Origin: Planctomycetaceae bacterium
Lineage (GTDB): Bacteria > Planctomycetota > Planctomycetia > Pirellulales > Pirellulaceae
Assembly (NCBI GenBank): GCA_024642765.1
Contig: JAHEAM010000259.1
Span: forward strand, 1 to 5,860
Length of the DNA: 5,860 nt
Direction of reading: 5' to 3'
Position 1 is the stretch's first letter. The number at the start of each line of letters is the position of its first letter. Positions 1 to 5,678 of the stretch are shown here, in pieces. A model generated the notes under the pieces. It was not told the DNA's origin, searched no databases, and saw only the letters and a program-made list of their open reading frames with translations. A program made the translations under genes and the position numbers.

Positions 1-215
1 TGCCGCATTCCCCAAATCGTGGTCATTCCAACCAACAGCCAAACGCGATTACTCGCTGGGGCGTTGAAAACTGCAACCAGCCAAGTCGTCAGCACGAATC
101 CCATACCCCAAAATGGATCGACAATACTGGCGTCCCTTCGAGCTACGCTGATAATCCACATTACGATCATGGCAAGCATGATCGCGGCAAGGCTTACGAG
201 AAGAGTTTGTATCAT
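1..215 (-). CDS. DUF1295 membrane protein (steroid 5-alpha-reductase-like), N-terminal part only
   Basis: Only the first 71 codons are present and the gene runs off the left edge. The translation begins MIQTLLVSLAAIMLAMIVMW, a hydrophobic first membrane segment (about residues 4-24). Then comes RRDASIVDPFWGMGFV (26-41), a block I recognise as diagnostic of the DUF1295 family. A second hydrophobic stretch (about 40-50) and a third beginning near residue 58, with TIWGMR at 66-71, match the start of that family. DUF1295 proteins are integral membrane proteins of about 250-270 residues, related to 3-oxo-5-alpha-steroid 4-dehydrogenases and isoprenylcysteine methyltransferases. Their bacterial substrate is generally unknown. 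The ATG at 215 is the first start after an in-frame TAG at 230-232, with only a weak ribosome-binding site. The gene lies 214 bases after the second methyltransferase on the same strand, and DUF1295 genes commonly accompany CFAS/DUF1365 genes, so it probably belongs to the same lipid cassette. Confidence 0.88.
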   Translation of the reverse strand, partial: MIQTLLVSLAAIMLAMIVMWIISVARRDASIVDPFWGMGFVLTTWLVAVFNAPASNRVWLLVGMTTIWGMR

Positions 216-429
216 CTTGGCGTCCGCTAGCTATTTATTAAAATTGTTAATCGTCGAGCTGCTTTGAGCTGGTTGGCACTGGGATGCCCTGTGGCCTGAG
301 GCAACATTCACGCCTTGAGAAAACGCATCGCACACGTTCTCGCGTGGACAATCTGCGAATTTTTCAAACGAAAGACAACCAAAAAACTCTCGGAAACCCA
401 CTGCCACGGAACGCATTTAGTCGCACTAA
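216..429. other. Intergenic gap between second methyltransferase and DUF1295 gene
   Basis: This 214-base gap holds no recognisable gene. The minus strand has a 61-codon open frame from an ATG at 416 to a stop at 231. It has no ribosome-binding site in the 14 bases after the preceding stop codon, no domain I recognise, and an unremarkable polar, Cys-containing composition. I treat it as chance. Small 3-bp stems (GCC-TGA-GGC, GGG-ATG-CCC near 280-300) are too weak to call a terminator. I cannot tell whether the DUF1295 gene has its own promoter here. Confidence 0.5.
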
Positions 430-1491
430 TTAAATCGTAGCGTCACGGTGTTGCTCGAGCAAATAGTGCGAAACGAACCATTCGTTTCCTTCCTCGCACC
501 CGAACAGTTCAGAACACGCAAGAAAAAACATTCGCCAACGATTGAACCAACGGCGCGAATTACGACTGCCATAGGCTGAGTTGAGAATCGGCATCACGCG
601 GTTGCGATTGGCATCGAGCCTCGCCAGCCAGGCGTCCGAAGTCTTTTGATATTGTTTTCCGTTCCATTCCCACTGCTTAACAACGTGTAGATCTTTCGCA
701 AAAAGATGAAGCAAATTTTCGCTTGGCATAATGCCGCCAGTAAAAAAGTAACGTCCCATCCAGTTTGAGGCCCCCTCCGTTTCAAACGGATAAGCCAACT
801 CTCGATGGCAAAAGATATGGAGGAATAACTTTCCCGACGGCTTCATCCAATCTGAGATCCGATTCAATAACAGTTCGTAGTTTCGCATGTGCTCGAACAT
901 TTCAACCGAAACAACGCGGTCAAAAGTCCCAGCTGAAGTCCCAAAATCTGCTGGAGTGAATTCATTCATGTCGGCAGTAAGCACTCGCAAATTATTCAAC
1001 CCTCGAGATATTGCAGCCGATTCGATGTGCTTTCGCTGCGGAGCGGAATTGGAGACAGCGGTGATTTTGCTGTTCGGGTATTTTTCTGCCATGTAAAGCG
1101 AAAGTGATCCCCATCCACAACCAAGCTCCAAGATATGTTGGTGATCGGCCAACTCTGCTCGTTCACAAGTGACCTGCAATGCTGCCTCTTCGGCCTCATC
1201 GAGCGTCGTATTGTTGGTTGGCCAGTAACAGCAACTGTATTTCCTGTGTGTCCCGAGAGTTTCTGCGAAGAACGCAGGCGGAACCTCATAGTGTTGCTCG
1301 TTTGCTTTTTCAGGAACCGGCGCCACGGGCCCGGTCTTCATGGAATCGATAAATTTTGACATTGCTTCTGGCCCGTCTTCTCGGACGAGCCGGATTCGTT
1401 CCGCACACAGTCGCCGGATGGCACGTCGGGTAATCACGTCCGGTATTAAACCTAACTCAACGGCTTGAATGCCGATTCCGAACGCACTCAT
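430..1491 (-). CDS. SAM-dependent methyltransferase, CFAS superfamily, coclaurine N-methyltransferase-like branch
   Basis: A 353-residue class I SAM methyltransferase. A helical N-terminal region (1-65) is followed by HYEVPPAFF (67-75) and YSCCYW (85-90). The SAM-binding motif I is LELGCGWGSL (121-130), followed by VEMFEHMRNYE (196-206) and CHRELAYPFE (228-237). The C-terminal part holds YQKTSDAWLARLD (281-293) and GNEWFVSHYL (335-344). The HM-NYE, CH-LAYP-E and WL-R-D blocks and the ending match plant (S)-coclaurine N-methyltransferase and its bacterial homologues better than E. coli Cfa. The bacterial substrate is unknown, and a lipid is inferred from the neighbours. Cys87, Glu200 and His229 occupy positions that bind bicarbonate in true cyclopropane synthases. 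The start is ATG 1491: AGGAG lies 7 bases upstream and the ATG overlaps the preceding TGA as ATGA. A TTG at 1497 is in frame but only one base from that AGGAG. Length is normal for the CNMT-like family, and the gene appears intact. Confidence 0.9.
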   Translation of the reverse strand: MSAFGIGIQAVELGLIPDVITRRAIRRLCAERIRLVREDGPEAMSKFIDSMKTGPVAPVPEKANEQHYEVPPAFFAETLGTHRKYSCCYWPTNNTTLDEAEEAALQVTCERAELADHQHILELGCGWGSLSLYMAEKYPNSKITAVSNSAPQRKHIESAAISRGLNNLRVLTADMNEFTPADFGTSAGTFDRVVSVEMFEHMRNYELLLNRISDWMKPSGKLFLHIFCHRELAYPFETEGASNWMGRYFFTGGIMPSENLLHLFAKDLHVVKQWEWNGKQYQKTSDAWLARLDANRNRVMPILNSAYGSRNSRRWFNRWRMFFLACSELFGCEEGNEWFVSHYLLEQHRDATI

Positions 1492-2840
1492 AAACAAGCT
1501 CCTGTTTCAAAGACCGATTCTGTGGTTTTCCAGCATTCGTCCTTGGGCTCAGAATTCGAGCAGCTAGTCTTAACAGCCGCTTGCTGACTAATTTGAATAG
1601 GGTCTCGCCGACATTGCGGTTTGTCAAATTGAACTTGCATGACTCCGATGTGCCTTTCCTCGAAGGCGGCTTCACAATAGCACAGATAGTAGGTCCACAA
1701 CCGAATAAACTCCTTTGAATATCCGAGAGCGCTGATTTCATCCAGACGTTCGACAAAACACTGCCGCCACCGCCGCAGCGTTTCAGCGTAATGGGGTGCA
1801 AAATCTTCTGCATGAACGAAACGAAGATCCGACGTCTGACCAACCGACTTCAAGATCGCTGCCATCGACGGCAAGCAACCTCCTGGAAAAATATAACGCT
1901 GGATGAAATCTACATTTTGCGTGTACTGTGCATAACGACGTTCAGGCATCACAATGGCCTGCACCACCATTGACCCATCTGGTTTAAGCAATTCACCACA
2001 TTTGCGAAAATAAGTATCGAGATAGCGATGCCCAACGGCTTCAATCATTTCAATGGATACGAGTTTGTCGAATTGGACTGTCAGTTCCCGATAATCCTGT
2101 TTGAGCAATCGGACGCGATTATTCAGCCCTTGCGCCTTCACTCGGTTCGACGCTGCGTCAAATTGTTCTTGTGAAATCGTTGTTGTCGTGACTCTGCAAC
2201 CGTACTCCGACGCTGCATGAATCGCCATTCCGCCCCACCCACTTCCAATTTCAAGTAAGTGTTCGCGCGGATTCAAACCCAGCTTTCGGCAACAGCGATC
2301 CATCTTTTCAACTGATGCATCGTACAGAGTTGAATCCGACGCCGTAAAAATACCGCTGGAATAGGCCAGAGTTTCGTCCAACCACAAACGAAAGAAATTG
2401 TTTCCCAGATCGTAGTGGGCGCCGATGTTTTTTCGACTTCCCGACGGCGTGTTGTCGCGCAACCAATGAAAAATCCGATGAGTTATTCCAGCGAATCGGG
2501 CAACTCCTCGGTCGAGGGCGTGCAAGGTATCTGTGTTTCGAATGAAGATACGAAATAGGGAAGTTAAATTATCGCAATCCCAATCGCCACGCACATACGT
2601 TTCAGCTACCGAAAGTTTGCCACCAAGCACGGCCTCGCGAAAAAATCGTGGAGTGTGAACCCGAATCGAACAGTGCAAGTCATCACGACCTCCAAAGGTG
2701 TGAACGCCCAACGAATCGTCCAAGGAGATCTCGCCGCGAGTCAGCCCCGCAAGCCGCCGCGTCAGCGCTGTTCGCGCAAGGCGGTCGACCCAACCGAGCG
2801 TTCGCCCCTCTTGTGTTCCCGAAACAACCTGCGAGCTCAT
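1488..2840 (-). CDS. Cyclopropane-fatty-acyl-phospholipid synthase family methyltransferase (COG2230)
   Basis: A 450-residue protein with full-length CFAS architecture. The N-terminal lipid-binding-type domain covers about 20-130, including GGKLSVAETYVRGDWD at 73-88 and RNTD at 101-104. It is followed by IGAHYDLGNNFFRLWLD (139-155), YSSGIF (160-165), SAM motif I LLEIGSGWGG (195-204), SIEMIEAVG (262-270), VVQAIVMPE (292-300), DFIQRYIFPGG (311-321) and APHYAETLRRW (348-358). Family members transfer a methyl group from SAM to a cis double bond of phospholipid acyl chains at the cytoplasmic membrane face, giving cyclopropane or methyl/methylene-branched chains. Ser162, Ala268 and Gln294 replace the Cys, a His next to the catalytic Glu, and the His of E. 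coli-type enzymes, whereas Glu267 and Tyr351 are kept. True cyclopropanation is therefore uncertain. Residues after about 405 form a polar tail with four cysteines, beyond the usual family end. The start is ATG 2840 with AAGGAG 8 bases upstream. Its TGA overlaps the next gene's ATG. The symbol cfa is avoided because of the active-site differences. Confidence 0.93.
   Translation of the reverse strand: MSSQVVSGTQEGRTLGWVDRLARTALTRRLAGLTRGEISLDDSLGVHTFGGRDDLHCSIRVHTPRFFREAVLGGKLSVAETYVRGDWDCDNLTSLFRIFIRNTDTLHALDRGVARFAGITHRIFHWLRDNTPSGSRKNIGAHYDLGNNFFRLWLDETLAYSSGIFTASDSTLYDASVEKMDRCCRKLGLNPREHLLEIGSGWGGMAIHAASEYGCRVTTTTISQEQFDAASNRVKAQGLNNRVRLLKQDYRELTVQFDKLVSIEMIEAVGHRYLDTYFRKCGELLKPDGSMVVQAIVMPERRYAQYTQNVDFIQRYIFPGGCLPSMAAILKSVGQTSDLRFVHAEDFAPHYAETLRRWRQCFVERLDEISALGYSKEFIRLWTYYLCYCEAAFEERHIGVMQVQFDKPQCRRDPIQISQQAAVKTSCSNSEPKDECWKTTESVFETGACL
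1499..1503 (-). promoter_or_regulatory. Ribosome-binding site deciding the second methyltransferase start
   Basis: AGGAG on the minus strand inside the last codons of the preceding gene, 7 bases before ATG 1491. Together with the ATGA overlap it fixes the start at 1491 and excludes the in-frame TTG at 1497. Confidence 0.75.
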
Positions 2841-2926
2841 CGAGCCAGCTCCTTATTTAACAAAATAATTTCAATCAATCCGTCTCCCCTGACTAGCAGC
2901 TTTCCCGCCAAGGGAGAACAACAATA
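2841..2926. other. 86-base gap inside the lipid cluster
   Basis: This is the only sizeable gap among the first four genes. It holds the AAGGAG site and an AT-rich stretch (about 2853-2878). A 6-bp inverted repeat, TCTCCC (2883-2888) with GGGAGA (2912-2917) and a 23-base loop, is too weak and lacks a T run, so it is not called a terminator. No good -35/-10 pair was found, so read-through from the upstream genes is the simplest view. An internal promoter cannot be excluded. Confidence 0.5.
2849..2854 (-). promoter_or_regulatory. Ribosome-binding site of the CFAS-family gene
   Basis: AAGGAG on the minus strand, 8 bases before ATG 2840. This is the strongest Shine-Dalgarno of the cluster. It fits a gene separated from its upstream neighbour by 86 bases, which cannot rely on coupling. 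Confidence 0.75.
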
Positions 2927-3784
2927 CTAGCGTTGTGTTCGGGAAATACTTTGAGCCGCTTCGGGCTCCCCAGGCGAGCCACTTCTTCCCTGCAACACCA
3001 CAGGAGACGATGTATCCGAAGCGTTCTTCGGATGTGGCACAAACGGGACACGTTTCATCCACAACCGCAACGCCTGCCAGTAAATCCCGACCGCAACTTG
3101 GGCCGTCATCGCTGGATACCTAACCAGCAACCAAGCCAACCTGGCCGCCGTCATTGGATGTCGGCGCATTGTTAACTCGGCATCAAACTGTTTTTGTTCT
3201 GCTACATGATTCTCGATACGGACCGAAAGTTGATCGCTTGGTGCCGACAATTTCCAGTGGTATTGCATAGCCATTTTGAAAAATGGCGAAACGTGAAATT
3301 CTTTGGCGTGCTGGGCAAGCAGCTCTGTATCGCTGTTCGATGAAATATTTTGACCCCGTGCGTTCAGAACGTAACAGTGTGTTTCGTTCCACGGTGTATT
3401 GCGGACTTCAGCAACTACCGCCTGAGTCTGCTGGCCTGACGGATCGAAACAATAAAAAAAGCTAACCGGATTCATTAAGAATCCAAAGTAACGAAAATGA
3501 GTTAGCATTCTAATCGGCCCCTCTGGTCGCCAGCCCATTCGTGACTCAACGAGCTCTCGTACAGATTCGTCCAGCGGCTGATCGACAGGTCCAAAATGAT
3601 CACGCCGTCGAAACCAAGCAATGTTTGGCAAGCGAGCCGACCAGAACCAGCGATTGTGAAACAAATTTGGTAACTCTTCCAGATCGATATACATCAGGAA
3701 CAGACGGAATCGGAATTGGTGCAGCACCGGCGCAAATCGCCGATGCCCAACAGCGCCTTCGTAAATACAACTCTGCAGGGACAT
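2927..3784 (-). CDS. DUF1365 family protein (COG3496)
   Basis: A 285-residue protein matching DUF1365 along its length. It opens with CIYEGAVGHRRFAPVLHQFRF (6-26, with conserved Y8, H14, R16, H22), then MYIDLEELP (31-39), DHFG (62-65), THFRYFGFLMNPVSFFYCFD (95-114), EVRNTPWNETHCYV (126-139), KEFHVSPFF (161-169), HP (209-210) and a C-terminal YWQALRLWMKRVPFVPHP (235-252). The biochemical activity of DUF1365 is not established to my knowledge. It is almost always found between a COG2907 flavoprotein and a CFAS, which implies a role in the same lipid modification, possibly as an accessory or acyl-handling protein (inference). Residues 253-285 are a Ser/Pro/Gly-rich tail that looks disordered. 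The ATG overlaps the upstream stop codon by one base (TAATG), with a weak GAGAG 9 bases before it, so translation is probably coupled. There is no signal peptide. Confidence 0.92.
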   Translation of the reverse strand: MSLQSCIYEGAVGHRRFAPVLHQFRFRLFLMYIDLEELPNLFHNRWFWSARLPNIAWFRRRDHFGPVDQPLDESVRELVESRMGWRPEGPIRMLTHFRYFGFLMNPVSFFYCFDPSGQQTQAVVAEVRNTPWNETHCYVLNARGQNISSNSDTELLAQHAKEFHVSPFFKMAMQYHWKLSAPSDQLSVRIENHVAEQKQFDAELTMRRHPMTAARLAWLLVRYPAMTAQVAVGIYWQALRLWMKRVPFVPHPKNASDTSSPVVLQGRSGSPGEPEAAQSISRTQR

Positions 3785-5073
3785 TAGTTCACACTCTCGG
3801 AACTAGCCAGTTGACGAAAGGACTGCCGAGAAGCTCCCCGAAGTGCTTTGACCACGGCCAAAGCACTGTTCACGCCGTCTTCGTGAAATCCGTTGCCCCA
3901 ATACGCGCCACAGAATGAAGAGCGATTTTGGTTGAGCAACTCATGGTGACGCGACTGTGCCGCAGCACGCTGGATTGTGAAAACCGGGTGTTGGTATTCG
4001 AATGTGCGGAGGACGCGGTCCGGGGCAATTCTCGGCTCGTCATTTAGCGTGACACAAAACGTGGTTTCGGAATGAATCCCCTGCAGAATGTTCATGTTGT
4101 AAGTGACACTCGCCGGAGCTGACTCATCGTTCTTAAGCAAGTAGTTCCAACTGGCCCAAGCTCGTCGGCATTTTGGCAATAGCGTTTGATCCGTGTGCAA
4201 AACCGCAGTGTTTCGACTATACGGAAACGCACCCAATAACTCACACTCAGTTGTCGTAGCATTCGAACCGAGAATGCTTAAGGCTTGATCACTGTGGCAG
4301 GCGAAGACGACATGGTCAAACGTTTCTGTTTCTCCAACTGCCGTGATCACTTCGATACATTCTGACAACCGTCTTACATTCTTGATGGGTGAATTCAGTC
4401 GGATTCGATCTCCTAGCTTCCGAACGATGGCTTGTACATAAGAACGCGAGCCACCATCAACGACTCGCCAAATCGGACGATTTCGAACATTCAAAAGTCC
4501 ATGATTTTGATAGAATTCGACGATAAACCGAATCGGAAATTTTGCAAAAACACCCGTGGGGCAGGACCAGATAGCCGCTCCCATAGGCAACAAATAATTC
4601 TGAGAGAATTGCTGCGAGTAATGGCCGCGTTCTAGAAATTCGCCAACGGTCATTTCCTGGTCTTGACCAGCTAACAACTCAGGAGCCTGTCGATTGAATC
4701 GGACAATGTCGAGCAGCATCCGATAGAAACTAAGCCGAACGAAATTTCGCCTTTGCGCGAAAAGCGTATTGAGCGAATGCCCGTTATATTCGAGCCCCGT
4801 TTTATCGTCCCGCACGCTAAAACTCATCGTGGTCGGATGAGACGAAACACCCAATTCGTTTAGCAAACTAATGAAATTCGGATACGTCCAATCATTGAAC
4901 ACAATAAAGCCCGTATCGATCGCGAAATGTGTATTTTTGACTTTGACATCAACGGTGTTCGTGTGGCCGCCGGGATAGTTGTTGCTTTCAAAGACCGTGA
5001 CATCGTGTTCTGGGTAGAGTCTCAGTGCCGTTACCAGCCCCGAAATTCCGGCCCCAACAATTGCCACTCTCAT
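3784..5073 (-). CDS. FAD-dependent NAD(P)-binding oxidoreductase, COG2907 (amine-oxidase-like flavoprotein)
   Basis: A 429-residue flavoprotein, the first gene of the cluster. It begins directly with an FAD dinucleotide-binding fold, VAIVGAGISGL (3-13), with the ribose-binding acidic residue in VFES (27-30) and the family-typical YPGGHTNTV (33-41). Further conserved blocks are DTGFIVFN (53-60), PMGAAIWS (163-170), WRVVDGGSRSYV (202-213), a second adenine-side element FDHVVFACHSDQAL (252-265), and the C-terminal FAD-binding segment FCGAYWGNGFHEDGVNSAL (387-405). The length is normal for COG2907. Family members are soluble or peripheral flavoenzymes genetically linked to CFAS. Plant cyclopropane synthases carry a related N-terminal oxidase domain, so desaturation or oxidation of a methylated acyl chain is plausible. 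The substrate is inferred. ATG 5073 is chosen because GAGGG lies 9 bases upstream and the GxGxxG motif then starts at residue 6. An in-frame TTG at 5082 abuts that Shine-Dalgarno and is unlikely. Confidence 0.93.
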   Translation of the reverse strand: MRVAIVGAGISGLVTALRLYPEHDVTVFESNNYPGGHTNTVDVKVKNTHFAIDTGFIVFNDWTYPNFISLLNELGVSSHPTTMSFSVRDDKTGLEYNGHSLNTLFAQRRNFVRLSFYRMLLDIVRFNRQAPELLAGQDQEMTVGEFLERGHYSQQFSQNYLLPMGAAIWSCPTGVFAKFPIRFIVEFYQNHGLLNVRNRPIWRVVDGGSRSYVQAIVRKLGDRIRLNSPIKNVRRLSECIEVITAVGETETFDHVVFACHSDQALSILGSNATTTECELLGAFPYSRNTAVLHTDQTLLPKCRRAWASWNYLLKNDESAPASVTYNMNILQGIHSETTFCVTLNDEPRIAPDRVLRTFEYQHPVFTIQRAAAQSRHHELLNQNRSSFCGAYWGNGFHEDGVNSALAVVKALRGASRQSFRQLASSESVN

Positions 5074-5082
5074 TTTCACCAA

Positions 5083-5087
5083 CCCTC
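5083..5087 (-). promoter_or_regulatory. Ribosome-binding site deciding the flavoprotein start
   Basis: GAGGG on the minus strand, followed by a 9-base spacer to the ATG at 5073. It rules against the upstream in-frame TTG at 5082, which would leave no spacer. Confidence 0.7.
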
Positions 5088-5178
5088 AAAAAATTCGCTT
5101 ACTCGCAGGCTCAAGCCAAAATCGCTCAGCCCATTTAGGATTTTCGTCAAGTATGTTTTTTAGTGTTAGCCCGGAAAA

Positions 5179-5197
5179 ACTTTGGAGGCTCCGAAGT
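5179..5197. repeat. 19-bp near-perfect dyad, candidate operator
   Basis: ACTTTGGAGGCTCCGAAGT is symmetric about G5188. Eight of nine pairs match, and the exception is T5183 opposite G5193. The odd single-base centre and lack of a loop favour a protein-binding dyad over an RNA hairpin. It lies about 105-125 bases upstream of the flavoprotein start, in the region expected to control the lipid cluster. The binding protein is unknown, and one dyad in about 600 bases could arise by chance. Confidence 0.35.
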
Positions 5198-5383
5198 CCT
5201 AACCTAACCGTTTAACTCTACTCAATGCAAAGACTTTTCCAAACGCTACGAGGCGATGTAATTGCCGAAAAATGGGAACCATTTCTTAGACCGCAGGAAG
5301 TCAATTAATATAACACGAAAACATTCCGTTCTTACGTTTATTGTGGGAGTAATTCAAAAGAGGGCTGACTGTGGTTAGTTTAG

Positions 5384-5662
5384 GATAGGCTAGTTCCAAT
5401 AAGGCCAATCCAAGACGAGATAGAAGTCAAAAACGAAATCGAAACACTTGATTCTCATCGCGAGCATCTGGATGGCATTGTCGGGGGTCATGACGGCGAA
5501 TATCCGGGAATTTTTTTTAGTTTGTGGGGGCTAATCGCGTTTGTGTCTTCAACAGTGACACCAACCAACTTTCGCGACGATGTTTTTGGCCGAAACAGCT
5601 CTGTTGAGTATGTAGCGTTCGCGATTTATAATCTTGGAGTTCTTTTAAACGTTACGAATTGA
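5384..5662 (+). pseudogene. Stop-free 92-codon stretch without a proper start; possible gene relic
   Basis: The frame from 5384 (just after an in-frame TAG at 5381-5383) to a TGA at 5660-5662 is open for 92 codons but contains no ATG. The only alternatives are TTG 5522, GTG 5543 and GTG 5555, and these lack clear ribosome-binding sites. The translation looks protein-like. It has a charged, probably helical part (DEIEVKNEIETLDSHREHLD, about residues 11-30), a hydrophobic stretch (GIFFSLWGLIAFVSS, about 42-56) and a hydrophobic end (VEYVAFAIYNLGVLLNV). I do not recognise a family. It could be the 3' remnant of a decayed membrane-protein gene or simply chance in AT-rich DNA. A run of eight Ts at 5511-5518 is a possible slippage site. 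The promoter of the next gene lies within its last codons, which argues against an intact, selected gene. Confidence 0.25.
5604..5632 (+). promoter_or_regulatory. Sigma70-type promoter of the substrate-binding protein gene
   Basis: TTGAGT (5604-5609, four of six consensus bases) and a perfect TATAAT (5627-5632) are separated by exactly 17 bases. Transcription would begin near 5639, leaving a 5' leader of about 40 bases with a ribosome-binding site before ATG 5679. Spacing and position fit a housekeeping promoter. Evidence is by motif only. Confidence 0.6.
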
Positions 5663-5666
5663 AAAC

Positions 5667-5671
5667 GGGAG
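5667..5671 (+). promoter_or_regulatory. Ribosome-binding site of the substrate-binding protein gene
   Basis: GGGAG, 7 bases before ATG 5679. It is a reasonable Shine-Dalgarno and supports this start. Confidence 0.6.
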
Positions 5672-5678
5672 ATTCCTG

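Larger units (their letters stand above)
5074..5678. other. Divergent intergenic region of about 600 bases
   Basis: This stretch separates the minus-strand lipid cluster from the plus-strand substrate-binding protein gene and must carry both promoters. The right half contains a possible gene relic (5384-5662) and a strong plus-strand promoter (5604-5632). The left half (5088-5383) has a 19-bp dyad at 5179-5197 and an imperfect pair of inverted GGTTAG-type repeats (5198-5209 and 5373-5384). It shows no open frame that looks like a gene. It is noticeably more AT-rich than the neighbouring genes. No convincing minus-strand sigma70 promoter was found. A TTGACG at 5145-5150 (minus) has no -10 partner, so the cluster may use an alternative sigma factor or an activator. 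Confidence 0.6.

Noticed and set aside
19..267. 82-codon plus-strand open frame at the left edge
   Set aside because: It is antisense to the DUF1295 gene, whose RRDASIVDPFWG block is diagnostic.
231..416. 61-codon minus-strand open frame between the second methyltransferase and DUF1295
   Set aside because: It is on the right strand and in a gap, but has no Shine-Dalgarno, no recognisable family and is short. Conservation in relatives would be needed to revive it.
1457..1843. 128-codon minus-strand open frame inside the CFAS-like gene
   Set aside because: It lies in an alternative frame of a clear CFAS gene. Its composition is Arg/Cys/Lys-rich and shadow-like, and it would displace conserved family sequence.
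2883..2917. TCTCCC/GGGAGA inverted repeat as a terminator between DUF1365 and CFAS genes
   Set aside because: The stem is only 6 bp, the loop is 23 bases and no U-tract follows. The genes are likely co-transcribed.
3541..3918. 125-codon plus-strand open frame across the DUF1365/flavoprotein junction
   Set aside because: It is antisense to two well-supported overlapping genes, has no recognisable domain and no ribosome-binding site. It is a shadow of the genes on the other strand.
5074..5082. TTG at 5080-5082 as an upstream start for the flavoprotein
   Set aside because: It sits directly against the GAGGG element with no spacer. ATG 5073 has a 9-base spacer and gives the usual family N-terminus.
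5122..5150. TTGACG at 5145-5150 (minus) as the -35 element of the lipid cluster promoter
   Set aside because: No acceptable -10 hexamer lies 16-18 bases downstream (GAGCGA at 17).
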